NCBI GenBank assembly: GCA_000433015.1
Contig: HF998010.1
Span: 23,111-87,110 of the forward strand
Direction: 5' to 3'
From: Firmicutes bacterium CAG:631
GTDB lineage: Bacteria; Bacillota_I; Bacilli_A; RFN20; CAG-631
Length of the DNA: 64,000 nt
Part shown: positions 34,383-43,322 of the stretch, in pieces
Layout: every line of letters begins with the position of its first letter
How positions within the stretch are numbered: the stretch's first letter is position 1
The notes under the pieces: model-generated
Seen by the model: only the letters and a program-made list of their open reading frames with translations
The model's database searches: none
What the model was told of the DNA's origin: nothing
Position numbers and translations under genes: made by a program

Positions 34383-34474
34383 TGGCGGAACGGGTGGGAT
34401 TCGAACCCACGGTACCTTAAAAAGATACAACTGATTTCGAGTCAGTCTCGTTATAACCACTTCGATACCGCTCC
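34383..34474 (-). tRNA. tRNA-Ser (anticodon CGA)
   Basis: A 92-base class II tRNA ending in an encoded CCA. The acceptor stem GGAGCGG pairs with CCGTTCC; the anticodon stem ACTGA/TCAGT encloses CTCGAAA with CGA at the anticodon; a long variable arm and the GGTTCGAATCC T-loop follow. It reads UCG. It marks the right edge of the accessory island. Confidence 0.92.
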
Positions 34475-34557
34475 AAAAATTTTTATTTTTTATAGCAAAA
34501 TGATTATAAAATGAATTATAAGTTTTTGCAAGTCGTTGATTCTAAAAGGTTTATTTA

Positions 34558-34586
34558 TTGAAGTCAAGGAAATAATTTTATATAAT
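34558..34586 (+). promoter_or_regulatory. promoter of the YfhO gene
   Basis: TTGAAG (34558-34563) and TATAAT (34581-34586) are separated by 17 bases, 22 bases before the start codon and a ribosome-binding site AGGAAAAGGA. Confidence 0.75.
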
Positions 34587-34607
34587 ATATAAAAAAGGAA
34601 AAGGATC

Positions 34608-37600
34608 ATGGAAACAAAGGCAGAAAAATTAAAAAGATTTGCTAAAAAAGTATTTTTAAATGAATATTCCATCGTATTTATGATTTTATTTGGCATAGGC
34701 GTTGGAACTTTTTTATATGCTTTGCTTACCAATCATTTTATGTTACCCATTAATGGAGATTATGTCTTACAGACTTATTCTTTTTATGCGAATGGGTATC
34801 ATCAAATGTGGGACTTTTTTAAAACGGGAGAGTTTCCTTTATTTGATTACTCTAATTTTTTAGGGGCTAATTATATTGGATCTGCAAGTTTTTATTATTT
34901 ATTTAGTCCTTTGTTTTATTTATTATTGATTTGGCCTAAAGCATGGCTTTATCAAGGCATTTTCTTTCATATGATGTTTAAATATGCTTTGGGTGGATTA
35001 TTATTTTATGTTTTGTTACGTAAATATTTTCATTTAAAGAAATTTACTTCGACAATAGGAGCAATTATTTATAGTTTTTCAGGGTGGAATTTGTTTTATA
35101 TTTGGTTCCATTATAGTGATGTTTCGGCCTTATTTCCGTTAATTTTAATTGGTATTGAACGTTGCTTACAAGAACGAAAAGGTGGAATATTGACTTTAGC
35201 CATCTTTTTAATGGGAATAGCCAATTATTTCTTTTTCTTCACTTTTGCATTATTAGGTGTGTTGTATGCCTTATATCGGTGGATTTATTTATATGGAATC
35301 AATAAACGCTTAGGACATTCTGCAAAAGAACGATGGGGAGTTTTACTGCAAGGAATTTTATATTTTATTGCTGGTGGAATCATGGCTTCATTTGTTGTTG
35401 TTCCATCCATGGTTGTTGCTTTGGATAGTGGGAGAGGTGATTCTCAATCACTCATTCAATTTTTAAGCTTTTTCTTTGAAAACCCGCAACGATTAGAAAC
35501 AGGATTAGAATTAGGAAAATTAAAAGGATGGGACTTTTTTGCTTGGTCTAATATTAAAGAGTTATTAAAATTTATGTTTGTATGGCAAGAAAGACCAATG
35601 AGTGCTACAGAAATTATTAGTCCGATTCAATCCATAGGTTATGTTTTTACAGGCTTTTTATTTATGAATACGGATGTTTGGAGTTCAACTGTTTTTAGCA
35701 CTTCTGTTTTAGATAACACCATTGGTGGATTATTTATCACAACACCAATGATTATGATGTTAGTCCCAGCAATCATTAAAGGATTTAAAACCAAACGTCC
35801 TTGGACAATTTTTGGCATTATCATTTGTATACTAATGCCACTCATACCATTTTCTTATTATTTATTCCATGGGTTTACTATCATGTATGGACGATGGTTA
35901 TTGTTTATTGTGGCCATTGCATTAATCTTTATTTTATGTACTTTCGATCAATTTGATCAAATTAAAAAGAAATATATTTTAATTAATTTCTTGATTAATT
36001 TAGGAATTGGCATTTTCTTTGTTGTTTATTCTTATCAACATCAAACTTTAACCAATATTTTTAAAATCTATGCGGTCGTTTTCCAATTCCTTTATATGGT
36101 TGTTGTTTGGTTAATTATTGGATTTAGCTATATTAAATGGGAATATCTAAAGAAAATATTATTTGTCATGGTTGTTGGAGAAGTGGCGATGAGTGCGATT
36201 GTAACGGTTGAAATGAAAGGTTATGTATCGTATCAATATTTTATGGGTGGTCCTGAAAAAAGAAAAGAACAGACACAAATTATTGAAGATATACAAGAAA
36301 TGGATGATGGTTTTTATCGTATCTACAATATTTTAGCAACCAGAGGAAATGTGAATTTGCCTTCAGATTTATCTTATAATGGAGCTTCAGTGTTTAATTC
36401 TATTTACAATTTTGAACAAAAAGAATTTATTGATCGTTCACGAATGGCTTATGGAGGTTCTTGGTCTATGGGCTATCATGAAAAACGTTATTATTTTGAT
36501 CAATTTGTGGGTATTAAATATTATATCGTAGATAAAAGAGATAAAAATAACGATACCTATTTAAACGATGTTTTTGATGGGCGAACCTCACTAGAGGAAG
36601 AACAAAATTTAGATTATCGCATCAACATTCCTTTTGGGTATGAACTTGTGCGATCTTATGAATATTTTGATGTATACGAAAATAAAAATTTTATAGAGTT
36701 AGGATATGGTTTAGATGAATATATTCCTTGGGATTCTGTCTCTTATCAATCTCAAAGCGGAACGATTTATCACAATTATTCAGCATCTATTTATGAAGAA
36801 ATGTATTCTAAAATGGCCATTGTTAAAATGGAAGATTTAGAAGATTTTGAAAAAGAAGGCTTTGAAAAAAATGAAGCCTATGTACGGCAATATTATCGAA
36901 CGAGTTATACTAAATGGAATAAAAAATTGAGTCTTCGTGAGGATTTAGTTGGCTATCGAATAGACCCTATAACAGGAGAAGTAGAGCGATACCAAAAAGA
37001 TTATAATTCGATTGATTTTGATTTAGAAGACAGTGCAAGTCGAAGATATATTTATGATTTTGGACGTAATGAAATCACGTCTTCAGTCGTTGAAACTTTA
37101 CTTCCTAAAAATGAGCCTTTCTTCCATCAAAGATACGATCAATATGGATTTTATGGAGATCAACTCATCTATGAATTAAAAGATGGAGAAAGAAAAGTTT
37201 GTTCTTTGGCAAGTGATGATAATATTTGTTATATTAATTTGCCATTTAAAATGGGACCAAGAGTTTTAATTAGTCTTTATAATGATGATGTACTTGTAAC
37301 ACAAGATGCTCACATGGATTTTCATAGCTATAGTAATGAAGAATACGAATGGAAATATGAACGAGGCTTTTATGTCAATCAACCAATTAATAAGATTGTC
37401 ATCGAATTTATTTCAGATACATGGCTCAATAGTGTGTATCGTTCAACCTCTACAGGAATAGCTGAAACCATGTTATCCATGAATTTGTATTATACGTATG
37501 AGCAAGACATTAAAAAAACACAAGATCAATTAAAAAAGGATGCAGTTACAGATGTTGTATATAACAAAAACGAGTTTACCTTTAAAACCAATTATGATAA

Positions 37601-37976
37601 GAAAAAAATTGTTGTTTTAAGTGTTCCTTATGATGCTGGATGGTCTTTAACTAGAACACAAAATGGCCAAGAAGAAGAGGTGAAAATTTATAATTTAAAT
37701 GGTGGTTTTGTTGGATTTATTGCTAAAGATGGAGAATGGAATTATAATTTATCTTATTATACGCCTTATTTAAAAGAGGGTATTTATTTATCTATTGCTG
37801 GATTGGCTTTATTTGTTGCTATTGCAGTGGTTTATGCATTTTTAATTAAACCACCAAAACCCGTATTTATTGATCATTTTTTACCAAAGGTAAAAAAAGA
37901 AAAAATAACAGAAAACAAAAATAAAAAGAAAAAGCATAAAAAGAAAAAGAAGAAGAAAAAGAAAAGGAGAAGATGA
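34608..37976 (+). CDS. YfhO-family membrane protein
   Basis: An 1122-residue polytopic protein of the YfhO family. About 12-13 transmembrane helices lie in the first 540 residues, starting with EYSIVFMILFGIGVGTF, with the NYIGSASFYYL luminal loop of GT-C-type enzymes. A long extracellular part follows (to about 1050), with the family segment RGNVNLPSDLSYNG, then one more helix and a cytoplasmic tail rich in Lys (about 25 of the last 40 residues). Members probably transfer sugars to cell-wall or membrane polymers; the substrate is not known here. The start ATG has an AGGAAAAGG site. The stop overlaps an upstream ATG of the next gene. Confidence 0.8.
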   Translation: METKAEKLKRFAKKVFLNEYSIVFMILFGIGVGTFLYALLTNHFMLPINGDYVLQTYSFYANGYHQMWDFFKTGEFPLFDYSNFLGANYIGSASFYYLFSPLFYLLLIWPKAWLYQGIFFHMMFKYALGGLLFYVLLRKYFHLKKFTSTIGAIIYSFSGWNLFYIWFHYSDVSALFPLILIGIERCLQERKGGILTLAIFLMGIANYFFFFTFALLGVLYALYRWIYLYGINKRLGHSAKERWGVLLQGILYFIAGGIMASFVVVPSMVVALDSGRGDSQSLIQFLSFFFENPQRLETGLELGKLKGWDFFAWSNIKELLKFMFVWQERPMSATEIISPIQSIGYVFTGFLFMNTDVWSSTVFSTSVLDNTIGGLFITTPMIMMLVPAIIKGFKTKRPWTIFGIIICILMPLIPFSYYLFHGFTIMYGRWLLFIVAIALIFILCTFDQFDQIKKKYILINFLINLGIGIFFVVYSYQHQTLTNIFKIYAVVFQFLYMVVVWLIIGFSYIKWEYLKKILFVMVVGEVAMSAIVTVEMKGYVSYQYFMGGPEKRKEQTQIIEDIQEMDDGFYRIYNILATRGNVNLPSDLSYNGASVFNSIYNFEQKEFIDRSRMAYGGSWSMGYHEKRYYFDQFVGIKYYIVDKRDKNNDTYLNDVFDGRTSLEEEQNLDYRINIPFGYELVRSYEYFDVYENKNFIELGYGLDEYIPWDSVSYQSQSGTIYHNYSASIYEEMYSKMAIVKMEDLEDFEKEGFEKNEAYVRQYYRTSYTKWNKKLSLREDLVGYRIDPITGEVERYQKDYNSIDFDLEDSASRRYIYDFGRNEITSSVVETLLPKNEPFFHQRYDQYGFYGDQLIYELKDGERKVCSLASDDNICYINLPFKMGPRVLISLYNDDVLVTQDAHMDFHSYSNEEYEWKYERGFYVNQPINKIVIEFISDTWLNSVYRSTSTGIAETMLSMNLYYTYEQDIKKTQDQLKKDAVTDVVYNKNEFTFKTNYDKKKIVVLSVPYDAGWSLTRTQNGQEEEVKIYNLNGGFVGFIAKDGEWNYNLSYYTPYLKEGIYLSIAGLALFVAIAVVYAFLIKPPKPVFIDHFLPKVKKEKITENKNKKKKHKKKKKKKKKRRR

Positions 37977-37978
37977 AA

Positions 37979-39649
37979 ATGACATCATTATCAGATTTAG
38001 AAATTGCAAAAGCAACGAAAATGAAACCAATAAAAAAAGTTGCTCAAAAATTAGGATTAACAGAACAAGATTATGAGCCTTATGGTCATTATAAAGCCAA
38101 AGTGGATTTTTCTGTTTTACAAACTAAGCCAAATAAAAACGGGAAAGTGATTTTAGTGACGGCGATTACGCCAACTAGTGCAGGAGAAGGTAAAACAACG
38201 ACTTGTATTGGTTTAGCTGAAGCTTTATTTGCATTGAAAAAGAATGTTGTTGCTGTTTTGCGTGAGCCAAGTTTAGGACCTGTTATGGGCATTAAAGGTG
38301 GAGCTGCAGGAGGCGGATATGCACAAGTTATGCCAATGGATGAAATTAATCTTCACTTTACGGGAGATATTCATGCCATTACGACAGCAAATAATGCTAT
38401 TAGTGCTTTTATTGACAATCATATTTATCAAGGAAATGAGTTGCAATTTGATTTAAATCATATTACTTGGAAAAGATGTTTAGATTTAAATGATCGCGCT
38501 TTACGATATATTAAAGTCGGCCAAGGAGGACCTAAAGATGGTGTGGCTAGAAATGATGGATTTAATATTTCAGTAGCAAGTGAAATTATGGCTATTTTTT
38601 GTCTAGCAAAAGATTACCAAGATTTAAGAAATCGTATTGATCGCATTGTTGTCGGTTATAATACGTCTAAAAAGCCAATTACTGTTGCTGATTTAAAGAT
38701 TGGTGGAGCCATAACATTACTTTTAAAAGATGCTTTTAAACCAAATTTAGTTCAAACATTAGAAGGAGGACCTGTTCTCATTCATGGAGGGCCTTTTGCT
38801 AATATTGCTCACGGATGTAATTCTATCGTTGCAACAAAAATGGGAATGCATCTAGCGGATTATGTGGTTACAGAAGCCGGCTTTGGTGCGGATTTGGGTG
38901 CTGAAAAATTTTTAGATATTAAATGTAGAGTAGGAGACATTCATCCAAGTGCAGTTGTTGTTGTTGCGACAATTCGTGCTTTAAAAATGCATGGTGGTGT
39001 AGCCAAAGAAAATTTAAAGGAAGAAAATGTCAAAGCTTTAATTAAAGGTGCTGAAAATCTCAAAAAACATGTTGAAACGATTCAAGCTTTTCGTTTGCCA
39101 TTTGTGGTTGCCATCAATAAATTCCCAACAGATACACCAAAAGAAATTGCTGCTTTAAAAAGATGGTGTAAAAAACAAGGATATCCAATTGAATTAAGTG
39201 ATGTCTGGGCCAAAGGTGGAAAAGGAGGCATTCAACTAGCTAAAAAAGTTTTAGAAATTGTGCAACAAGAAAATCATTTTTCTTATTTATACAATTTAGA
39301 TGATTCTATCGAAGAAAAAATTAATAAAATTGCTAAAATTGCTTATGGGGCTAAAGATGTAGAATTTAGTGATTTAGCAAAAGAGCAACTAAAACTTTAT
39401 AAAGAAAACGGATGGGATCATTTGGCAGTTTGCATTGCGAAAACGCCTTCTTCTTTATCGGATGATCCAAAATTATTGGGAGCTCCTAAAGAGTTTACCT
39501 TACATGTCAAAGAAATTCGACCTTCTATTGGAGCAGGGTTTTTAGTTTGTATTACAGGAAATATTATGACAATGCCAGGTCTTCCTAAAGAACCGGCTGC
39601 TTTAAAAATGGATTTAGATGAAAATAATCAACCAGTAGGAATCTTTTAA
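37979..39649 (+). CDS. fhs: formate--tetrahydrofolate ligase
   Basis: About 556 residues, the usual length. It makes 10-formyl-THF from formate, THF and ATP in one-carbon metabolism. The P-loop TPTSAGEGKTTT (about 65-76) and the conserved GGAAGGGYAQVMPM loop and VLREPSLGPVMG are present. AAGGAG lies 9 bases before the chosen ATG; an ATG two codons earlier overlaps the YfhO stop but is only 3 bases from that site. The gene is co-transcribed with YfhO. Confidence 0.92.
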   Translation: MTSLSDLEIAKATKMKPIKKVAQKLGLTEQDYEPYGHYKAKVDFSVLQTKPNKNGKVILVTAITPTSAGEGKTTTCIGLAEALFALKKNVVAVLREPSLGPVMGIKGGAAGGGYAQVMPMDEINLHFTGDIHAITTANNAISAFIDNHIYQGNELQFDLNHITWKRCLDLNDRALRYIKVGQGGPKDGVARNDGFNISVASEIMAIFCLAKDYQDLRNRIDRIVVGYNTSKKPITVADLKIGGAITLLLKDAFKPNLVQTLEGGPVLIHGGPFANIAHGCNSIVATKMGMHLADYVVTEAGFGADLGAEKFLDIKCRVGDIHPSAVVVVATIRALKMHGGVAKENLKEENVKALIKGAENLKKHVETIQAFRLPFVVAINKFPTDTPKEIAALKRWCKKQGYPIELSDVWAKGGKGGIQLAKKVLEIVQQENHFSYLYNLDDSIEEKINKIAKIAYGAKDVEFSDLAKEQLKLYKENGWDHLAVCIAKTPSSLSDDPKLLGAPKEFTLHVKEIRPSIGAGFLVCITGNIMTMPGLPKEPAALKMDLDENNQPVGIF

Positions 39650-39704
39650 AAAAAAGAATAAAGATGATAAAAATGCACAAATTAATTCATGGGAGGAGTT
39701 TTCT

Positions 39705-40001
39705 ATGAGTAAATTAAAGTGCAACGAAAGAGAATGTAAGCATAATCATTTTTGTATTTGTAATAAACAATGTATCGTTTTAGATGATGATGCTGTATGT
39801 GTAAGTTTTCAAAAAAGACAACCAACAGATACAAAATTTAGTTATGAATTAGGTGGAGATATTACGCCATCTTATTCTGAAATGGAAACAGCAATAAGTT
39901 GTAATGATTTATCTTGTTATTACAACAAAGATTGCTATTGTAAAGCAAGTGATGTAAAAATTGATTGTGATGCATGGTGCGAAACGTATAGAAGAAAATA
40001 A
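39705..40001 (+). CDS. cysteine-rich protein with two DUF1540 domains
   Basis: A 98-residue protein with two copies of a Cys-rich unit: CNERECKHNHFCICNKQCIV at about 5-24 and CNDLSCYYNKDCYCKASDVK in the second half. Each ends with a C-x-x-x-x region (CVSF, CETY). This is the DUF1540 pattern, probably a metal-binding domain of unknown role. It follows fhs by 55 bases behind GGGAGGAG and is closed by the terminator at 40043. Confidence 0.75.
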   Translation: MSKLKCNERECKHNHFCICNKQCIVLDDDAVCVSFQKRQPTDTKFSYELGGDITPSYSEMETAISCNDLSCYYNKDCYCKASDVKIDCDAWCETYRRK

Positions 40002-40042
40002 ATTTTGCTTTTAAAAATTATTGTATACAATAATCTTTTCGT

Positions 40043-40076
40043 AAAAAAATGATATCCATAGAGATATCATTTTTTA
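40043..40076 (+). terminator. bidirectional terminator after DUF1540
   Basis: ATGATATC and GATATCAT form an 8-bp stem with a 6-base loop, with an A-run on the left and TTTTTT on the right. The right arm overlaps the end of the minus-strand remnant at 40067. Confidence 0.8.
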
Positions 40077-40320
40077 CTTTTTTCTGAATCTTGAATTAAA
40101 TCGTTTGCTAGTTGTAAAATTTCATCTTGATATTTTTCTTTATATTTAACAAATAATTTTTTATATAAGAAATAAGTATAAATCATTTCAATTATTCCTA
40201 AGATACTAAAAGAAATACCTATTTTTTGGGTCTTTTATCTAAAGTTCTTAATTCATCTAATTTAGATTATGTTTTTGGTTCCTCATATTTTTTTAAAGTT
40301 TTTTACATATTTTTTTTCAT
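40067..40320 (-). pseudogene. degraded relative of the two-helix membrane protein at 2147
   Basis: Behind AGGAGAGATTAAA a frame begins MKKNM, then stops at once, and continues as KTLKKYEEPK, a stop, SKLDELRTLDKRPK, and after a frameshift GISFSILGIIEMIYTY then FLYKKLFVKYKEKYQDEILQ. The order and sequence match the family of the 167-residue protein at 2147-2650, but part of the helix hairpin is missing and there are three stops or shifts. The rest of the 490-base gap up to 40494 has only a -10 box (40459-40464). Confidence 0.65.
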
Positions 40321-40493
40321 TTTTAATCTCTCCTTTTTCTTTACACCCATAGTATAAAGATTAGATGTTAATTTCTTTTTTTCAAAATGTCAAAGTTTTG
40401 TAAAAGTTAAAAAATAAAACCATCTATTTTTTTTATTTAAATTTGTCGTTTTTTATTATATAATGATTAAGTATTGGAAGGAAGTTTGGCTCA

Positions 40494-41372
40494 ATGTATC
40501 ATGTTATCGCAAATCCAGTTGCAGGAAGAAAAAAAGTAAATCAAACTTATGTAGAAACTTTGAAATATTTAAAAGAGGCTTCTATTGAGCATATTTTATA
40601 TGAAACAAAAGAATATGAAGATCCTTTACAAGTTGCTAAACAAATTGATAAGGCATATCCCAATGGAGGAAAGATGATTGTCATTGGGGGAGATGGGACA
40701 ATTAATGAAGTCATTAATGGACTCACCAATTTATCAAAATGGGAAATTGGAATTATTCCAGCTGGTTCTGGTAACGATATCGCCGCCAAACTAAATATTC
40801 CAATCAAAAAGCCATTAGAAGCATTAAATTTAATTTTAAACGGGGAAGCAAAAGAAATGGATTTAATCGATGTAAATGGTATGAAATGCATTAATATTGC
40901 TGGTTCAGGAATTGATATTGATGTATTGATGCGTTTTGAAAAATATACGAAATTAAAAGGAAAATTTCGCTATTTTTGGGCATTATTAATGACAATTTTA
41001 ACTTTTAAATGGCATGAGTTTGAAATTAGTGTTGATGATGGAGAGTTTTTTAAAATGTCTGGTTTTATTACCGCAGCTTGTAATGGAAGTAGCTATGGCG
41101 GAGGCATTCGTATTTGTCCTGAATCTATTGTAGATGATGGTTATATGGATTATGTATTTGCCAAAAAAATCAAAAAAATTACTATACCTTATTATTTAAT
41201 TCAATTGATGAAGGGAAAAATTAATCGTTATTCTTTTTATATTCATCAACTTTGTAAAAAAATAGTTTATCGAAGTGATAAGGAATTTTATTTCAATGTA
41301 GATGGAAAAATTATAAAATCAAATTATTTTGAATGTAAAATATTGCCAAAAGGGATAGCGATTTATCGATAA
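40494..41372 (+). CDS. diacylglycerol kinase family (YegS/DagK-like) lipid kinase
   Basis: A 292-residue protein with the DAGK catalytic motif MIVIGGDGTINEVINGL at about 62-78 and PAGSGNDIA near 95. These ATP-dependent kinases phosphorylate diacylglycerol or related lipids at the membrane. Length and motif order are normal. It has its own promoter (-10 TATAAT at 40459-40464) and is followed 32 bases later by PduL. It is probably a phospholipid recycling enzyme; the exact lipid is not known. Confidence 0.85.
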   Translation: MYHVIANPVAGRKKVNQTYVETLKYLKEASIEHILYETKEYEDPLQVAKQIDKAYPNGGKMIVIGGDGTINEVINGLTNLSKWEIGIIPAGSGNDIAAKLNIPIKKPLEALNLILNGEAKEMDLIDVNGMKCINIAGSGIDIDVLMRFEKYTKLKGKFRYFWALLMTILTFKWHEFEISVDDGEFFKMSGFITAACNGSSYGGGIRICPESIVDDGYMDYVFAKKIKKITIPYYLIQLMKGKINRYSFYIHQLCKKIVYRSDKEFYFNVDGKIIKSNYFECKILPKGIAIYR

Positions 41373-41404
41373 ATTTATTTATAATAAATAGGGAGGAAAA
41401 GAAA

Positions 41405-41980
41405 ATGAGTCAAAAATTTATTGTTGAAACATCAGCTAGACATGTTCATTTAACAGAAGAACATTTCAAAATTTTATTTGGAGAACAAGCCACTTTAACC
41501 AAAAAGAAAGATTTATCTCAACCTGGACAATTTGCTTGTGAGGAAAGAGTAGAAGTAATAGGACCAAAAAAAAGCATTGCAGGTGTTTCAATTTTAGGGC
41601 CTTATCGCAAAAGCACACAAGTTGAATTATCTGCAACCGATGCTAGAAGTTTAGGAATTCCTATTGTCATTCGTGAATCTGGCGATTTAAATGGAACTCC
41701 TGGTTGTAAATTAGTTGGACCTTGTGGAGAAATTGATCTTCAAGAAGGAGTGATTGTGGCCAAAAGACACATTCATGCTACACCAGAAGATGCAAAACTT
41801 TTAAATGTTCAAGATAAAGATATTGTACAAGTAAAAGTAGATACGGCTCAACGTTCTTTAATTTTTGGTGATGTCGTTGTTCGTGTTAGCTCATCCTATG
41901 CTTTAGCCATGCATATTGATACAGATGAATCTAATGCTGCAGGATGTGGCAAAGAAGTTTATGGTGAAATTGTAAAATAA
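41405..41980 (+). CDS. pduL: PduL-type phosphate acyltransferase
   Basis: A 191-residue protein with both HxH zinc motifs, ARHVHL near residue 12 and KRHIHA near residue 121, and conserved GPYRKSTQVELS. PduL converts acyl-CoA to acyl-phosphate. Outside microcompartments a short PduL without an encapsulation peptide commonly serves as phosphotransacetylase. No pdu genes are near, so acetate metabolism is the likely role. It has a GGGAGGAAAAGAAA ribosome-binding site and a terminator at 42006. Confidence 0.88.
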   Translation: MSQKFIVETSARHVHLTEEHFKILFGEQATLTKKKDLSQPGQFACEERVEVIGPKKSIAGVSILGPYRKSTQVELSATDARSLGIPIVIRESGDLNGTPGCKLVGPCGEIDLQEGVIVAKRHIHATPEDAKLLNVQDKDIVQVKVDTAQRSLIFGDVVVRVSSSYALAMHIDTDESNAAGCGKEVYGEIVK

Positions 41981-42005
41981 TTTTTTTGCGCTATGATTGA
42001 TCAAT

Positions 42006-42036
42006 GAAAAAGATGTAGGATGCTACATCTTTTTTT
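42006..42036 (+). terminator. bidirectional terminator between pduL and aroA
   Basis: AGATGTAG and CTACATCT form a stem with a 4-base loop, flanked by AAAAA and TTTTTT runs. It ends the pduL unit and the converging shikimate operon. Confidence 0.85.
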
Positions 42037-42044
42037 ATAAAATT

Positions 42045-43322
42045 TTATGATTTTAAAATTTCAAAACGAACACCAATCTTTTTCATCGTTTGATAAAAAG
42101 AGGGATAAGATTTATTAATACATTCTGCACCTTCTATAACGATTGGATTTTGACAATTGACACAACACATAAATAAAGCCATTAAAATGCGGTGATCATG
42201 ATGAGAAAATAAGTTTTGGTGACAAAAATGTTCATTTGAAGAACCATGAATAATGAGAGTGTCATCTAACATAGAAATATCTACACCTAGTTTAATCATT
42301 TCTTCAATAATTGATTGCATTCGATTGGATTCTTTATAAGCTAAACGATGAACATTTTTTAGAATAAATGTTCCCTGACAAAACATTCCTAAAACACATA
42401 AAGATAAAGCTAAATCAGGATAATCTGAAATATCAAAGGTATAAGAAGATATCATTGATGGAAAAATGGTCAATTGACTGGCCTTTTCAATCATTTTAAC
42501 ATTTAAATCTTTTAATATTTTTAAGATAATTTTATCTCCTTGAAAGGAATGAAATGGAACATTTGTAAAAGTAATTGGTTGGTTTAAAATTCCAAGCAAT
42601 GCTAAATAAGAAAGTTGAGAAAAATCCCCTTCTATCGTAAAATCTTTGGGAAGATATTTTTGATTACCAGCGATAAAAAATTTATTTTTACCTCTTTTTT
42701 CGATATGAATATGAAATTGTTGTAGTATATGAATGGTTAACAAAATGTAAGGATAAGATTCAATTTTTTCAGTCACTTCAATAATAGAATTTTCTTGACA
42801 CAAGGGTAAAGCAAAAAACAATCCACTAATAAATTGACTACTAACATTTCCACGAATTGAAAATTCTCCACCTTTTAATGGTCCATGAATACTAATATAG
42901 TCTGGATGTGTGACAAACATTAAATTCATCTTTTGAAATAAATCTTGATAAATTTGAAGTGGTCTTGATAACAAAGATTCTTTACCGATAAAAACACTAT
43001 TTTGGTTTAATAAAGCAAATAAAGGAATAAAAAATCTTAATGTAGAAGCACTTTCGTTACAATATATTTCGTGTGTTGTATTTTTTATAAAGCCATTTCC
43101 CTGAATGAGAAGAGTATCATTAAGCGTTGTAATTGTTGAACCTAATTCTTTTGCGCCATTGATGGTAGCTAAAATATCTTCACTATATTCTATTGGAGTA
43201 AGTTTACTTGTTCCATTGGCCAAAGATGCACAAATAATTGCGCGATGAGCGATACTTTTTGATGGAGGCAGATTGATAAATGGATTCGTATCAATTGTAC
43301 TAGGATAAACTTTTACTTTCAT
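42045..43322 (-). CDS. aroA: 3-phosphoshikimate 1-carboxyvinyltransferase (EPSP synthase)
   Basis: A 425-residue enzyme joining PEP to shikimate 3-phosphate, step six of the chorismate pathway. The substrate motif LPPSKSIAHRA lies at about 18-28 and NESASTLRFF near 90 matches the class pattern NSGTTLR loosely. It is the last gene of the operon and its ATG overlaps the aroF stop by one base. The terminator at 42006 follows. Length is normal. Confidence 0.92.
   Translation of the reverse strand: MKVKVYPSTIDTNPFINLPPSKSIAHRAIICASLANGTSKLTPIEYSEDILATINGAKELGSTITTLNDTLLIQGNGFIKNTTHEIYCNESASTLRFFIPLFALLNQNSVFIGKESLLSRPLQIYQDLFQKMNLMFVTHPDYISIHGPLKGGEFSIRGNVSSQFISGLFFALPLCQENSIIEVTEKIESYPYILLTIHILQQFHIHIEKRGKNKFFIAGNQKYLPKDFTIEGDFSQLSYLALLGILNQPITFTNVPFHSFQGDKIILKILKDLNVKMIEKASQLTIFPSMISSYTFDISDYPDLALSLCVLGMFCQGTFILKNVHRLAYKESNRMQSIIEEMIKLGVDISMLDDTLIIHGSSNEHFCHQNLFSHHDHRILMALFMCCVNCQNPIVIEGAECINKSYPSFYQTMKKIGVRFEILKS

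Noticed and set aside
34235-34460. Short open frames on both strands across tRNA-Ser
   Set aside because: They overlap the tRNA gene and its terminator and have no ribosome-binding site or recognisable sequence.
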